From Rhodospirillaceae bacterium (GTDB lineage Bacteria > Pseudomonadota > Alphaproteobacteria > Thalassobaculales > Thalassobaculaceae), in assembly GCA_018401495.1 (NCBI GenBank), contig JAGYJX010000015.1, forward strand, positions 1-64,000: a stretch of DNA of 64,000 bases, written 5' to 3'. The translations under genes were made by a program, and so were the position numbers. The notes under the pieces are model-generated. The model was not told where the DNA came from. It searched no databases and worked only from the letters and a program-made list of their open reading frames with translations. Shown here in pieces: positions 29,471-39,273 of the stretch. Numbering within the stretch: the stretch's first letter is position 1; each line of letters opens with the position of its first letter.

Positions 29471-30755
29471 TCAGACGCGCGGCTCGACGAACGCGCTGCG
29501 CCGAAGGTCCCGGATGTAGCGTTGCGCCAGGATCTCGAAACGCTGGGCTTCGAGCTGCGCGCGGATCTGGGCGGCTTCCGGCAGGTTGCTCGGCGGCGCC
29601 GTCCTGGAGCACACCATCACGACCATGACCCCGTTCGGCAGATCGATCGGCCGGCTCACCTGGCCGACCGTCAGGCCGGTGACCTGATCCCGGATCGCCG
29701 GTGCCAGTTCTCCGACCTTGACCTCGCCGAGGTCGGCCGAGGCCGGCGATTTGACCTCCTTGGCCAACTCGACCAGGTCGTCGCAGCTCTGGGCCGTGCC
29801 GGAGACAGCTTCCGCGAGAGAGCGTTGTGACTGACGCACGTCGGGGGCGGCGCCGGCGGGTACCGGGAGGAATATCTGCTTCAGGTCGACCACGGCGGCC
29901 ATCGGGTCGGTCAGCCGCGATCACGCGCGAGTCCGACACCTGAATGATGTGGAAGCCGAACAGCGTTCGGATCGGGCTCGAAATCTGCCCGGGCTCCAGG
30001 CCGCGGACGGCTTCGGCGATCTCGGGCGCCAGGCGCTCCGGCAGCACCCAGCCGACGTCGCCGCCGATTGCGGCGTTGGCCGATGCCGAGAATTGTCGCG
30101 CCACGCCGCCGAAATTGGCTCCGGCGCGCAACTGCTCGACGATGCGTTCCGCAAGCTGGCGGACCTGCTCCTCGTTGCCCGGTTCGTCGACCGTCAGGAC
30201 GATCTCCGAACACGCGCTTCTGGGTCTTGCCGGCTTCGGACTTCCATGCGCCGCAGGACGTCGTTGACCTCCTCGAGGCTGACCGTCACGTCGTTGCCGA
30301 ACCGCCGCCGTACCAGCTTGGCCCAGGCGACCTGGGCCTTGAGCTGGCGCTCGACCGTCGCGGGATCGACGCCGAGGCTGCGCACGAAGTCGCCGAACTG
30401 CCCGGGGCGCAGGCTGTTGCGCTCCTCGATGCCGGCACGCGCCCGGTCCATCTCCTGGTCGGTCACCGCGATGTTCAGGCGCTCGGCTTCCTGCAACTGG
30501 ATCTGCTCGTCGATCAGGCTGCGCAGGACCTGCGGTGCGAGACGCTGGGCGGTCTCGTCGGTGGCAGGGCAGGCGGGACGACACGATCACCATCCGCAGC
30601 CTGCTCTGCAGGTCGCGCATCGACACGATCTCGTCGTTGACCACCGCGGCGATCCGCTGCGGCTCCTGCGCGACCGCCGGCGCGACGGCCGTCGCGGCCG
30701 GCGCCAGCGCGAGCAGGGCGAGGGCGGTCAGGGCGTGGCGGAGTGTGGCGTTCAT
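29471..30755 (-). CDS. surA: Periplasmic peptidyl-prolyl isomerase / chaperone SurA (about four frameshifts)
   Basis: A SurA-like outer-membrane protein chaperone. The signal peptide (LRHALTALALLALAPAATA) is cleaved near AVA|QEPQ, followed by IAAVVNDEIVSMRDLQSRL. The continuation (LRSLIDEQIQLQEAERLNI, FGDFVRSLGVDPATVERQL), a parvulin domain (SANAAIGGDVGWVLPERLA, GFHIIQVSDSR) and a second isomerase-like part (FLPVPAGAAP, LPNGVMVVMVCSRT) occupy changing frames. Breaks fall near 30565, 30242, 30208 and 29910. The segments join colinearly, so the gene is probably intact in the organism. It sits between lptD and pdxA, as expected. Confidence 0.85.
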
Positions 30756-30861
30756 CGCGTGCGACCGGTAGCGAAGGAAGAAGAGCATCATCATAACAGC
30801 CGGCAGGCCCGGCGGCCACGGCAGCGCGGTCGCAGGTGTCGTGAGGCCGGACCGCCTCCGG

Positions 30862-33021
30862 TCATTGGCTTTCGACGCCTCCAAGATGCTTGAACACGAT
30901 CCGGAACATGACCCGGGTATCCGCCTCGACGCCGACGTCCTCGATGCTCGAGGATTCGAGATCGACCCCGAACAACAGGCACTCGTCGGTGTAGGTGAAG
31001 CCGAGGCGACCGCGCAGCAAGCGATCCTCGGTGACGTCGTAGACGACGTTGGCGAGCGCGCTCCAGGTCTCGGTCAGGCGGAGGTTGAAGGTGGTATCGA
31101 CCTGCTCTCGGTCCCCCTCCAGATCGTCGGTGGCTGATTCGTCGATGGCGATGTAATCGGCCAGCAGCGCAAAGCGAGGCTGGTAGATGCCGACGCCGAA
31201 CTCATTGCGGCGCGGCGTGCCGGTCTCCTTGTCGAGACGGAAGCGATAGGACAGGTCGAACTCGCTGCGCGGCCGGACGGTGATCGCTCCGACAATGTCC
31301 GAAAGGTCCTCGTCCAGTCCGGTGCCCGGCTCGAACGCGCTCTGGCCGTAGAACCTGTAGCTCTGGCCGATCAGGGCCTCGGTGGATCCACCGCCGTCGC
31401 CGTAGATGCCGGTGCGCAGCGCGTAGTCGACCCTTGATCCGCTGGTGACGCGGTCGACGCCTTCGTAGCGGTTCAGTCGGAACAGGTTCGTGGTGTCGAA
31501 TTCGAACGACCGGCTGTCCTCGTTCGGGATTTCGTCGGGGTTTCCGCCGTTCGGGCCGCCGACGATCCCGACGATCGGCTCCACGACATGGGTGTAGGTG
31601 CCGGCCCGCCGCGCCCAGGGGTACTGCCACTTGGCGCCCACCTGCGGAAACAGGCGGGCGGTGGTCTCCTGATCGCCGTCGGTCGCGGTCAGGTCGGAAG
31701 CGAGATAGCCGTCGGTCTGGATCCGGCTCTCGACAGTGATCATCTGGCCACTGGCGGTCGTGTGCGGCAGCTTCCAGCCGTACACCGCGGAGGCGCGCCG
31801 GCTGTCGGTTCCGCGTTCGCGGGTCAGCGACATCAGGCTGGCGTCCAGCGACGAACGGCTGCCGATGGAGCTTGGCTCGCTGACGAAGCTGTACTCGGCG
31901 AACGGCATCACCAGCGGTGTGTCGTCCGGGTTGGTGGTGGCCCGCAGATCCTGCCATTTGTAGGCGTTGAGCGCGGCGTAGTTGCGGCCACGGAAGCCCT
32001 CGGTGTACAGCCGTGACGTCAGCACATCCTCATGGCCGATGCGAAACCTCTTCAGGTAGGTCCGGTCGCTCGACTGTTCGAACTCGAACCCGCCGCGCCA
32101 GGTGCGGTTCAGCGCGAACTGACCCTCCATGTCGGCGCTGCCCTCCACGCCGCTGTCGCCGGTCTCGTTGCCGTCGGTGTCGTACTGGTCGACGTACGCA
32201 CCGGTTGCCTTCAGGTCGATCCGCCCGTTCGAGAAGCGCTGGCGGTATTCGCCGCGCAACACGGCACCCTCGGCCGAGAACAGCATCGGCTCGATGGTGA
32301 GGTCGCGCGAGGCATCGAAGACATAGTGGTAGGGCGTGCCGACGATCGCGCCGAGGTCGCCGGAGTAGCCGAGAGTGGGAGCAAGGAAGCCCGAGCGCCG
32401 CTCGACGGTCGGATCGGCGTGTCGCATGTAGGGGGTGTAGATGATCGGAACCCCGAAGATCTCCATGGTGGCGTCTTCGTAGATGATGTCGCGCGCGACC
32501 TCATCGTGGATGACCTTCACCGCCTTGATCTGCCAGAGCGGGGCGCGCTGCGGATCCTCCTTGCAGAGGTTGCAGGGCGAGAACACGCCCCGGTCCATGA
32601 CCTTGCGGCTGTCGGCGGTGCGTCTGGCGCGGTTGGCGGCGAGGCGCGAGCCGTCGGTCAGCAGGGCCCGAAGGTTCTCGATGAATCCGGTCTTCAACTC
32701 GTCGTGCAGTTCGGCGTAGTCGGTGAAAAGCACCTCGCCGGTCGGCTCCATCAGCGAGACGTTGCCGCTGGCGGTGACGGTGTTGGCCTTCTGATTGTAG
32801 GTCACCGTATCGGCCATGAGGAGCCTGGGACCCTGGCTCATCTCGACGTTGCCGCGCGCGGTGACGATCCCGAGCCCCTCGTCGTAGGTGAGTTCGTCCG
32901 CCTGCAGCAGGACCGGCGTGTTCTCGACGTCGGTGTCCTGCGCCGCGCCGGGGACCGCGGTCAGGATCAGCATCGCCAGCCCCGCGAGGGCCCCGAAACG
33001 CGTGGCGCGGGAGCCGGTCAT
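30862..33021 (-). CDS. lptD: LPS-assembly protein LptD
   Basis: A 719-residue outer-membrane protein that inserts lipopolysaccharide with LptE. The signal peptide is TGSRATRFGALAGLAMLILT, cut near GAA|QDT. An LptA-like OstA domain follows (about residues 38-140: LLQADELTYDEGLGIVTARGN), then a Cys-containing segment FSPCNLCKED and a C-terminal beta-barrel rich in alternating aromatic strands, ending VMFRIVFKHLGGVESQ. The frame stays open upstream of 33021, opposite lptG codons, but the signal peptide fixes the start. The start overlaps the lptG stop by 4 bases. Confidence 0.95.
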   Translation of the reverse strand: MTGSRATRFGALAGLAMLILTAVPGAAQDTDVENTPVLLQADELTYDEGLGIVTARGNVEMSQGPRLLMADTVTYNQKANTVTASGNVSLMEPTGEVLFTDYAELHDELKTGFIENLRALLTDGSRLAANRARRTADSRKVMDRGVFSPCNLCKEDPQRAPLWQIKAVKVIHDEVARDIIYEDATMEIFGVPIIYTPYMRHADPTVERRSGFLAPTLGYSGDLGAIVGTPYHYVFDASRDLTIEPMLFSAEGAVLRGEYRQRFSNGRIDLKATGAYVDQYDTDGNETGDSGVEGSADMEGQFALNRTWRGGFEFEQSSDRTYLKRFRIGHEDVLTSRLYTEGFRGRNYAALNAYKWQDLRATTNPDDTPLVMPFAEYSFVSEPSSIGSRSSLDASLMSLTRERGTDSRRASAVYGWKLPHTTASGQMITVESRIQTDGYLASDLTATDGDQETTARLFPQVGAKWQYPWARRAGTYTHVVEPIVGIVGGPNGGNPDEIPNEDSRSFEFDTTNLFRLNRYEGVDRVTSGSRVDYALRTGIYGDGGGSTEALIGQSYRFYGQSAFEPGTGLDEDLSDIVGAITVRPRSEFDLSYRFRLDKETGTPRRNEFGVGIYQPRFALLADYIAIDESATDDLEGDREQVDTTFNLRLTETWSALANVVYDVTEDRLLRGRLGFTYTDECLLFGVDLESSSIEDVGVEADTRVMFRIVFKHLGGVESQ

Positions 33022-34114
33022 CCGTCCTCGAGGTGCAGCAGACTGGTCAGACCGAGCAACATGGTCACCGAGGCCGGCGCCCACGCGGCGAGCACCTCGG
33101 GAATTCGAGCCGACAAACCCATTGCGAATACGATGTCCGACATGAAGTACAGGAGAAAGCCGGTGAACAAGCCGCTCGAAGCCCACAGCAGAGTGCCGCC
33201 GCGACGGGTCAGCCGCAACGAGAAGGTGGCCGCGATCAGCACCATCGCCGTCAGCAGCAGCGGCGACGCCAGGAGCGCGTGCCAGTAGAGTCGGTGCTTG
33301 ACCGCCGAGAACCCGGCGTTCTCGAGGATCCGGATGAAGCCCGGCAACTCCCAGAAAGACATGGTCTCCGGCGACGCGAAGCTGTCCTGAATGTTCTGGA
33401 TGGTCAGGTGGGTCGGGATGCGAATCGCGGCGCGGACGTCGGGCCTTCCCGTCGTCGACGTCACCACGACGTCCCGCAGCTCCCAGTAACCCGGCTTGAG
33501 ATGCGCCGAGCGCGCGTCGAGCCGCTCCAGGAATTCGTCCTGGTGCCCGAAGCGTATCACCAGGACCTGTGCGAGTTCGGCGTCGTTCTGGCGGGCGGCC
33601 CGGGCGTGCAGGACGTGCTGGCCCTCCTCGGTCCGCTCGCGGATCCACAGACCGCCCTGGCCGACCGTCATGAAGCTGTCGCCGCGGCTGCGAAGGATCG
33701 AATCCTCGAGCGCGTTGAACCGGGCGGTCATCACCGACGAGATCGGGTTCAGTACCCCGACCTTGAGGGCCCCCAGCATCAGGGCGACGGCGAGCGCGGG
33801 CATCAGGAACTGCCAGACCGAGACCCCGCGGCCCGGGCCACCACCAGCTCGTTGGTGCGGGTGAGCCGGGTGAACGCCAGCATCGACCCGAACAGCACCG
33901 AGAACGGCAGGATCTGCTGGCCCATGTTCGGCAGCTTCAGCAACGCCATCTGCAGCAGCACGCCGAAGTAGGCGCCGTCCTTGCCGGCGCCCCGGCGCAT
34001 CAACTCGATCAGGTCGAGGAGGAACACGATCGCCATGATCGCGGCGAAGGTGCCGATCACCCAGAGCACGAACTGGCGCCCGAAATAGGCCGACAGGGTG
34101 AGCGACAGCCGCAT
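33018..34114 (-). CDS. lptG: LPS export ABC transporter permease LptG (one frameshift)
   Basis: A YjgP/YjgQ family permease, 365 residues when corrected. The N-terminal transmembrane part (MRLSLTLSAYFGRQFVLWVI to TRTNELVVARAAG) and the rest (LMPALAVALMLGALKVGVLNP onwards, with a periplasmic jellyroll and three final membrane segments) are in different frames. Restoring one G in the gcggggtctc run near 33825 joins them as AAGVSVWQFLMPALA. It works with LptF and a separately encoded LptB to extract LPS from the inner membrane. Confidence 0.93.
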
Positions 34115-34119
34115 CCCGG

Positions 34120-35229
34120 CTATGCCGTCGCGGCTGCTGAGGGCCGGCGCCGCAGGCGCCGTCGCGTCATGGTCAGCATGGCCACCACGAACGGGCCCAG
34201 CACCGCCAGCCACATCAGGGGGATCGCCCAGGGATAGCGCACGGCGATGTACTTCGAACCCAACCCCATGGCCTCCGCTGCGGCTGCCACTATGACGGCG
34301 ACCACGATGCGCGCGGTCTGGCCGCGCCGCGAGAATTCTCCCGACAGCAGCACGGCAAGGCCGATCGCCGTCAGCGTCAGCGCCAGCAGCGGCGAGGTCA
34401 ACCGCTGGTGCCCCTCGGCGATGTACTCGTCGAAGTTCCTCGGGTCGGTGATCGCCTCGGTCGGGAACAGCAGATCGTGCACGAAGAGCTCGTTCTGGTC
34501 GCGGATGGTTCGCTGGACTTCTTCCCGCATGCCGCCCAGGTCGACGGTGTACCGCTCGAAGTAGAGGACGTTGACGCGGCCGGTCTCGACGTCGCGTTCC
34601 TGGCGTGAGCCGTTCGCCATCACGACCCGCGGGCCTTCCGGCGTGGTGACGAGGGCGCCGCGCTCGGCCACCAGGGTCATGGTCTTCTTGGGATCGCTCT
34701 GATCGTGGACGACGATTCCGGCCAGCTGTCCCTGTTCCTCGCGCGCCCGGACATACACCGTCAGGCCGTCGCCGATCGCCCTGAACTCGCCCTCGCGCAG
34801 CACCAGGTGGTCGAAGTTGTGGCGGATCTGAAACTGCAGTTCCTTGAACCCGCGATAGCTCATCGGCACCAGGTACAGCGTCATCAGGTAGGTGAGCGCG
34901 GTGGTCGCGACCGCGACCACCATCGCCGGCGCCGCCAGGCGCAGCGGGCTGAGTCCGGCGGCCGACAGCACGACCATCTCGCGATCGTTGGTCAGCTTGT
35001 TGTAGACGAACACCGTGCCGGCGAACGCGGCGATCGGCAGCACGATCGACAGCCAGGTCGGCATCAACATCAGCGTCAGGTAGATGAAGCTGGGGATCGG
35101 CAGCCCGCGGTTCACGATCAGGTCGACGAACCGCAGCGACTGCGACAGCCAGATCACGCAGGTCATCGACACCACGATGAAGATCATCGATGTCACGATC
35201 TGCCCGGCCAGGTAGCGGATGATTCGCAT
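34120..35229 (-). CDS. lptF: LPS export ABC transporter permease LptF
   Basis: A YjgP/YjgQ permease of about 369 residues. The first membrane segment is IVTSMIFIVVSMTCVIWLSQ, followed by the family motif YNKLTNDREMVVLSAAGLSPLRL, a periplasmic beta-rich domain (RYTVDLGGMREE) and three C-terminal membrane segments. I use the ATG at 35229 (MRIIRYLAGQ); a GTG at 35238 adds three residues. It heads the minus-strand lptF-lptG-lptD-surA-pdxA-rsmA-GNAT operon, divergent from pepA across about 120 bases. Confidence 0.94.
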   Translation of the reverse strand: MRIIRYLAGQIVTSMIFIVVSMTCVIWLSQSLRFVDLIVNRGLPIPSFIYLTLMLMPTWLSIVLPIAAFAGTVFVYNKLTNDREMVVLSAAGLSPLRLAAPAMVVAVATTALTYLMTLYLVPMSYRGFKELQFQIRHNFDHLVLREGEFRAIGDGLTVYVRAREEQGQLAGIVVHDQSDPKKTMTLVAERGALVTTPEGPRVVMANGSRQERDVETGRVNVLYFERYTVDLGGMREEVQRTIRDQNELFVHDLLFPTEAITDPRNFDEYIAEGHQRLTSPLLALTLTAIGLAVLLSGEFSRRGQTARIVVAVIVAAAAEAMGLGSKYIAVRYPWAIPLMWLAVLGPFVVAMLTMTRRRLRRRPSAAATA

Positions 35230-35351
35230 GCCGTCCACGGCTCGCGTTCGATGGTGGAAGGGGGCATGATACCGGCGCCGGCACCCGTTGACAGCGCCCG
35301 TGGGGGACGGCTACCCCAAACATCGCCGGCCCGCAACCCATGGAGCACCTT

Positions 35352-36824
35352 ATGAAGATCGCCTTCGCCAAGCCTGGACGCCCAAAGAAGGGTGCGATCG
35401 TCGTGTCGGTGGCGGAGGGTGGGGCGCTCTCGCCGACCGCGGCGGCGCTCGACGCCGAGGCTGGCGGGCTGATCGGCAAGGCGATCGCCGGGTCCCGGTT
35501 CACCGGCAAGGCCCACCAGACCCTGACGGTGTTCACCGCCGCCGGGCGGTTGCTTCTGTACGGGGTGGGTGATCCCGCGAAATTCGATCTGACCTGGGCC
35601 GAGACGGCCGGTGGCGGCATCTACGCGGCCCTGGCTCACTCGGGCGAGAAGGAGGTCACCATCGTCATGGAGAGCGGCGACGAGCGGCGCGCCGAGCGCG
35701 CTGCCCATCTCGCCCTCGGGGCCGAGCTGCGCTCCTACCGTTTCGACAAGTACCGGACCACCCTGAAGGCTGAGGACAAGCCGTCGCTCGAGAAGTTGAC
35801 GGTGATGGTCGACGGTCACTCCCGGGCCCAGAAGATCTACGACGTCGAGGCGGCGATCGCCGAGGGTGTCGCGTTCACCCGCGACCTGGTCTCCGAGCCG
35901 CCGAACGTGCTGTACCCGATCAGCTTCGCCGAGCGCTGCCTCGAGCTGAAGAAGCTTGGTGTCGACGTCGAGGTGCTGGGCGAGAAGGAGATGGCGAAGC
36001 TGGGCATGCACGCGCTGCTCGGCGTCGGGCAGGGCAGCCGCCGGGAATCCCGCATGGTGGTGATGCGTTGGAACGGCGCCGGCAAAGGCGTCCAGCCGGT
36101 GGCCTTCGTCGGCAAGGGTGTGTGCTTCGACACCGGCGGCATATCGATCAAGCCGGCCGGCGGCATGGAGGACATGAAGTTCGACATGGCCGGTGCCGGG
36201 GTCGTGGCCGGCCTCATGCAGGCGCTGGCCGGGCGCAAGGCCAACGCCAACGTGATCGGCGTCATCGGTCTGGTCGAGAACATGCCGGACGGCAACGCCC
36301 AGCGGCCGTCGGATGTGGTTACCTCGATGTCCGGCCAGACCATCGAGATCATCAACACCGACGCCGAGGGGCGGCTGGTTCTCGCCGACGCCCTCTGGTA
36401 CACCCAGGACAAGTACAAGCCGGCGTTCATGGTCGACCTCGCGACCCTGACCGGGGCGATGATGGTGGCGCTCGGCGAGGAGACCTGCGGCTATTTCTCG
36501 AACGACGACAAGCTGTCGGATGCCCTCAAGGCCGCCGGCGACGCGATCGGCGAGGCGGTGTGGCGGATGCCGCTGGGCGACGCCTACAACAAGCAGATGG
36601 ACAGCGACATCGCGGACATGAAGAACGCCGGCGCGCGCTGGGGCGGGGCGATCACCGCCGCCTGCTTCCTGGAGCGCTTCGTCAACAAGACGCCTTGGGT
36701 GCACATGGACATCGCCGGCGTCGCCTGGTCGCGCAAGGATCGCGGCACCACCCCCAAGGGCGCCAGCGGCTTCGGCGTTCGCGCGCTCGACCGCCTGGTG
36801 CGCGACTACGTCGAGAAGGCGTGA
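35352..36824 (+). CDS. pepA: Leucyl aminopeptidase
   Basis: A 490-residue M17 aminopeptidase. The metal and active-site segments are VAFVGKGVCFDTGGISIKPAG, GLVENMPDGNAQRPSDVV and the signature NTDAEGRLVLADAL. I choose the ATG at 35352 (MKIAFAKPGRPKKG), six bases after a GGAG; an ATG at 35340 is also in frame. It is divergent from lptF and followed 16 bases later by holC, a conserved pairing. Confidence 0.95.
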   Translation: MKIAFAKPGRPKKGAIVVSVAEGGALSPTAAALDAEAGGLIGKAIAGSRFTGKAHQTLTVFTAAGRLLLYGVGDPAKFDLTWAETAGGGIYAALAHSGEKEVTIVMESGDERRAERAAHLALGAELRSYRFDKYRTTLKAEDKPSLEKLTVMVDGHSRAQKIYDVEAAIAEGVAFTRDLVSEPPNVLYPISFAERCLELKKLGVDVEVLGEKEMAKLGMHALLGVGQGSRRESRMVVMRWNGAGKGVQPVAFVGKGVCFDTGGISIKPAGGMEDMKFDMAGAGVVAGLMQALAGRKANANVIGVIGLVENMPDGNAQRPSDVVTSMSGQTIEIINTDAEGRLVLADALWYTQDKYKPAFMVDLATLTGAMMVALGEETCGYFSNDDKLSDALKAAGDAIGEAVWRMPLGDAYNKQMDSDIADMKNAGARWGGAITAACFLERFVNKTPWVHMDIAGVAWSRKDRGTTPKGASGFGVRALDRLVRDYVEKA

Positions 36825-36840
36825 CCGCGGGCCTGGGGAC

Positions 36841-37290
36841 GTGGCGGAGATCGGCTTCTATCACCTGACCGTCACGCCCCTGGAGCGCGCCCTGCCGAAG
36901 CTGCTCGAGCGGACCATGCAGGCCGGGCGGCGGGCCGTGGTGCTGGCGGCCAGCGAGGAACGGGTCCAGGCCCTCAACGGCATGTTGTGGACCTATGAGG
37001 ACGGGTCCTGGCTGCCGCACGGATCGGCGCGCGACGGCGAGGCCGCCGAGCAGCCGATCTGGCTGACGGCGACCGAAGAGCGCCCGAACGGCGCCGACTA
37101 TCTGTTCCTGACCGACGGGGCGGCATCGGCTGCCCTGTCGGACTGGGAACGGGTCTTCGACCTGTTTGACGGTCGCGACGATGCCGCGGTCACGGCGGCG
37201 CGGATCCGCTGGAAGCTGGCGCGCGACGCCGGGCACACCCTGACGTACTGGCGGCAGACCGACCGGGGCGGCTGGGAGAAGGCCGGATAG
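36841..37290 (+). CDS. holC: DNA polymerase III subunit chi
   Basis: A 149-residue HolC, the clamp-loader subunit that contacts single-strand-binding protein. It starts AEIGFYHLTVTPLERALPKLLER, with RRAVVLAASEERVQALNGMLWTYEDGSWLPHG as the core, then LSDWERVFDLFDGRD, AARIRWKLARDAGHTLTYWRQT. The start is GTG at 36841. It is cotranscribed with pepA. Confidence 0.93.
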   Translation: MAEIGFYHLTVTPLERALPKLLERTMQAGRRAVVLAASEERVQALNGMLWTYEDGSWLPHGSARDGEAAEQPIWLTATEERPNGADYLFLTDGAASAALSDWERVFDLFDGRDDAAVTAARIRWKLARDAGHTLTYWRQTDRGGWEKAG

Positions 37291-37323
37291 TGGGCCCGAC
37301 GGCCCCGGCCTGCGCGGTTGATT

Positions 37324-37342
37324 TCATATGATAACCGTATGA
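37324..37342. promoter_or_regulatory. Possible operator: TCATA-N9-TATGA inverted repeat upstream of the TRAP genes
   Basis: In the 277-base gap between holC and dctP a local AT-rich patch carries TCATA (37324-37328) and TATGA (37338-37342) as inverted arms separated by nine bases. It is about 225 bases upstream of dctP. Such repeats are typical of GntR- or IclR-type operators, but no regulator gene is adjacent, so the assignment is weak. Confidence 0.25.
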
Positions 37343-37567
37343 GTGCCCGCGATCATCGATCTTGTGGTCGGCGTTGGCCTGCTGCTACGGTCCGCTGAGT
37401 CCAGTTCCGGCTTCGCCTCGCCGAATGCGCGCGTAACGTGAAGCTCGGGAGGGTCTTGGTTGAGCCGGGATCGACCGCGCAGTCAGCGCCGGATCTTGAG
37501 CGACTGCAACGCATTGGCGGTCCACCGCGGTAGAACGGTGGGAGCCACTCGCCCTACGGAGGAAACG

Positions 37568-38594
37568 ATGAGCCTGATGACGAAAAGCATGGCTGGCCTG
37601 GTGGCGGCCGGCATGGTGGCCGGGGTCGGCTTCGCCGCCATGGCGGCCGACACCCACACCCTGCGCATCCAGACCCACTACGCACCCGAGACGGTGTCCG
37701 GCAAATTGGCCGGCCAGTTCGTCGACGACGTCCAGACGATGTCGAACGGGCAGCTGAAGATCGAGATGTTTTACTCGTCCTCGGTGGTCAAGTCGGTGGA
37801 GACGTTCGACGCCGCGGCGACCGGTATCCTCGACGGCGACATGACCGGCGGCGCCTACCAGACCGGCAAGAACCCGGCGTTCCAGTTCGTCGGCGACATC
37901 ATGGGCGGCTATGACACGCCGTGGCAGCAGTACGCGTGGCTTTACAACGGCGGCTTCGAGGCGGCCAGCAAGCTCTACAACAAGTACGACATGGAGCTGA
38001 TCGGCTGGTGGGTGTACGGCCAGGAATCGCTGGCGTCGTCCAAGCCGATCGCGGGTATCGCCGACCTCAAGGACTTCAAGTTCCGCTCGCCGCCGGGGCT
38101 GGAGACCGAGATCTTCGCGAGCCTCGGCGCCAAGCCGATCGTGATGGACTTCACCGAGATCTTCACCGCGCTCGAGACCAAGATCATCGACGGCACCGAC
38201 GCCTCTGGCCTCGCCAACAACGTCGGTCTGGGCCTGCACGACCTGGTCAAGCACGCCACGTTCCCGGGCTTCCACTCGATGCCCTCCGACCATCTGGCGA
38301 TCAACAAAGCCAAGTGGGACGCGCTGCCGCCGCACCTGCAGCGGATCATCAAGGTCGCCATGGAGAAGCTGGCGTTCCAGACCGCGATGACCTTCGAGAT
38401 CAAGAACGCCGAGGCGGCGGCGAAGCTGCGCACCCAGGGCGTCACCCTGCACGACTGGTCGGTCGAGGATCGCGCCGCGTTCCGCAAGGCGGCTCAGGAT
38501 GCCTGGCAGGGCTGGGCAGACAAGACGCCCGGAGGCCCGGGCCCTGGTCGACAGCCACATGGCGTTCCTGAAGCAGCTCGGCCTGGCGAAGTAG
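37568..38594 (+). CDS. dctP: TRAP transporter solute-binding protein (one frameshift at the 3' end)
   Basis: A periplasmic DctP-type binding protein of about 341 residues. The signal peptide (TKSMAGLVAAGMVAGVGFAAMA) is cut before ADTHTLRIQTHYAPE. The Arg-containing ligand segment is LKDFKFRSPPGLETEIFASLGAKP, then DGTDASGLANNVGLGLHDLVKHATFPGFH. Near 38528-38535 an extra base puts the end out of frame; correction gives WADKTPEARALVDSHMAFLKQLGLAK and a stop at 38592-38594. The ATG has an ACGGAGGA ribosome-binding site. The sequence resembles the mannitol/chloroaromatic-type subfamily; the ligand is not certain. Confidence 0.9.
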
Positions 38595-38679
38595 TCCGGG
38601 CACGCGGTTCGGCCGGAGCGGGTGCCGACGGCGCCCGCTCCGGCCGCTCCGACCAGGCGCTGCGCGAGGAGGCGAGGCC

Positions 38680-39201
38680 ATGATCGAGCACGAGGTAACC
38701 GGCTGGGTCGACCGCATCAGTCTCGGCATCAGCCGGGTGGCGATGTTCCTGACCGCCTTCGTGGTGCTGATCATCTTCTACGAGGTCGTGATGCGGTACA
38801 TCTTCGTATCGCCGACCTTGTGGGTGAACGAGATGTCGCTCTGGGTAGCCGGCATGATCTACCTGTTCGCCGGTCTCTACGTCATGCAGCAGCGCGGCCA
38901 CATCAGCATCTACATCCTGTATGACGCCGCGCCGCTCTGGCTGCAGCGGGTGTTCGACGTGCTGTCGACGCTGTTCACCTGCATCTTTGCCGCGGCTGTG
39001 GTCTGGGGCGGCTTCAACGAGGCCTGGGCCAAGATGATGCGCTGGGAAACCTTCGGCACCGCCTTCGACCCGCCGATCCCGGCGACCATGAAGCCGCTGA
39101 TCCTGCTGATCGTGACGCTGACCGCGCTCCAGATGGTCATGAACCTGATCCACGACTGGAACCGCCCGCGCCGGCCGCACACCCCGGCCGACGAGTTGTA
39201 G
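38680..39201 (+). CDS. dctQ: TRAP transporter small permease
   Basis: A 173-residue DctQ subunit with four hydrophobic segments (VAMFLTAFVVLIIFYEVVMR, EMSLWVAGMIYLFAGLYVM, VLSTLFTCIFAAAVVWGGF, MKPLILLIVTLTALQMVMNL). The FYEVVMRYIF...WVNEMSLW pattern is typical. It lies between the binding protein and the large permease and is needed for a functional TRAP complex. Confidence 0.92.
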   Translation: MIEHEVTGWVDRISLGISRVAMFLTAFVVLIIFYEVVMRYIFVSPTLWVNEMSLWVAGMIYLFAGLYVMQQRGHISIYILYDAAPLWLQRVFDVLSTLFTCIFAAAVVWGGFNEAWAKMMRWETFGTAFDPPIPATMKPLILLIVTLTALQMVMNLIHDWNRPRRPHTPADEL

Positions 39202-39273
39202 GACTGTCGGTCGGGCGGCGGATCGACCGGCCTCGACCCGACGAGATCACAAGCATCGGAGCCGGACGCCGTC

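Noticed and set aside
33022..33648. N-terminal extension of lptD by about 209 codons
   Set aside because: It overlaps lptG out of frame and would precede a clear signal peptide at 33021.
34115..35620. Long minus-strand frame joined to the lptG N-terminus
   Set aside because: The upstream part is an alternate frame of lptF and pepA; lptG starts at 34114.
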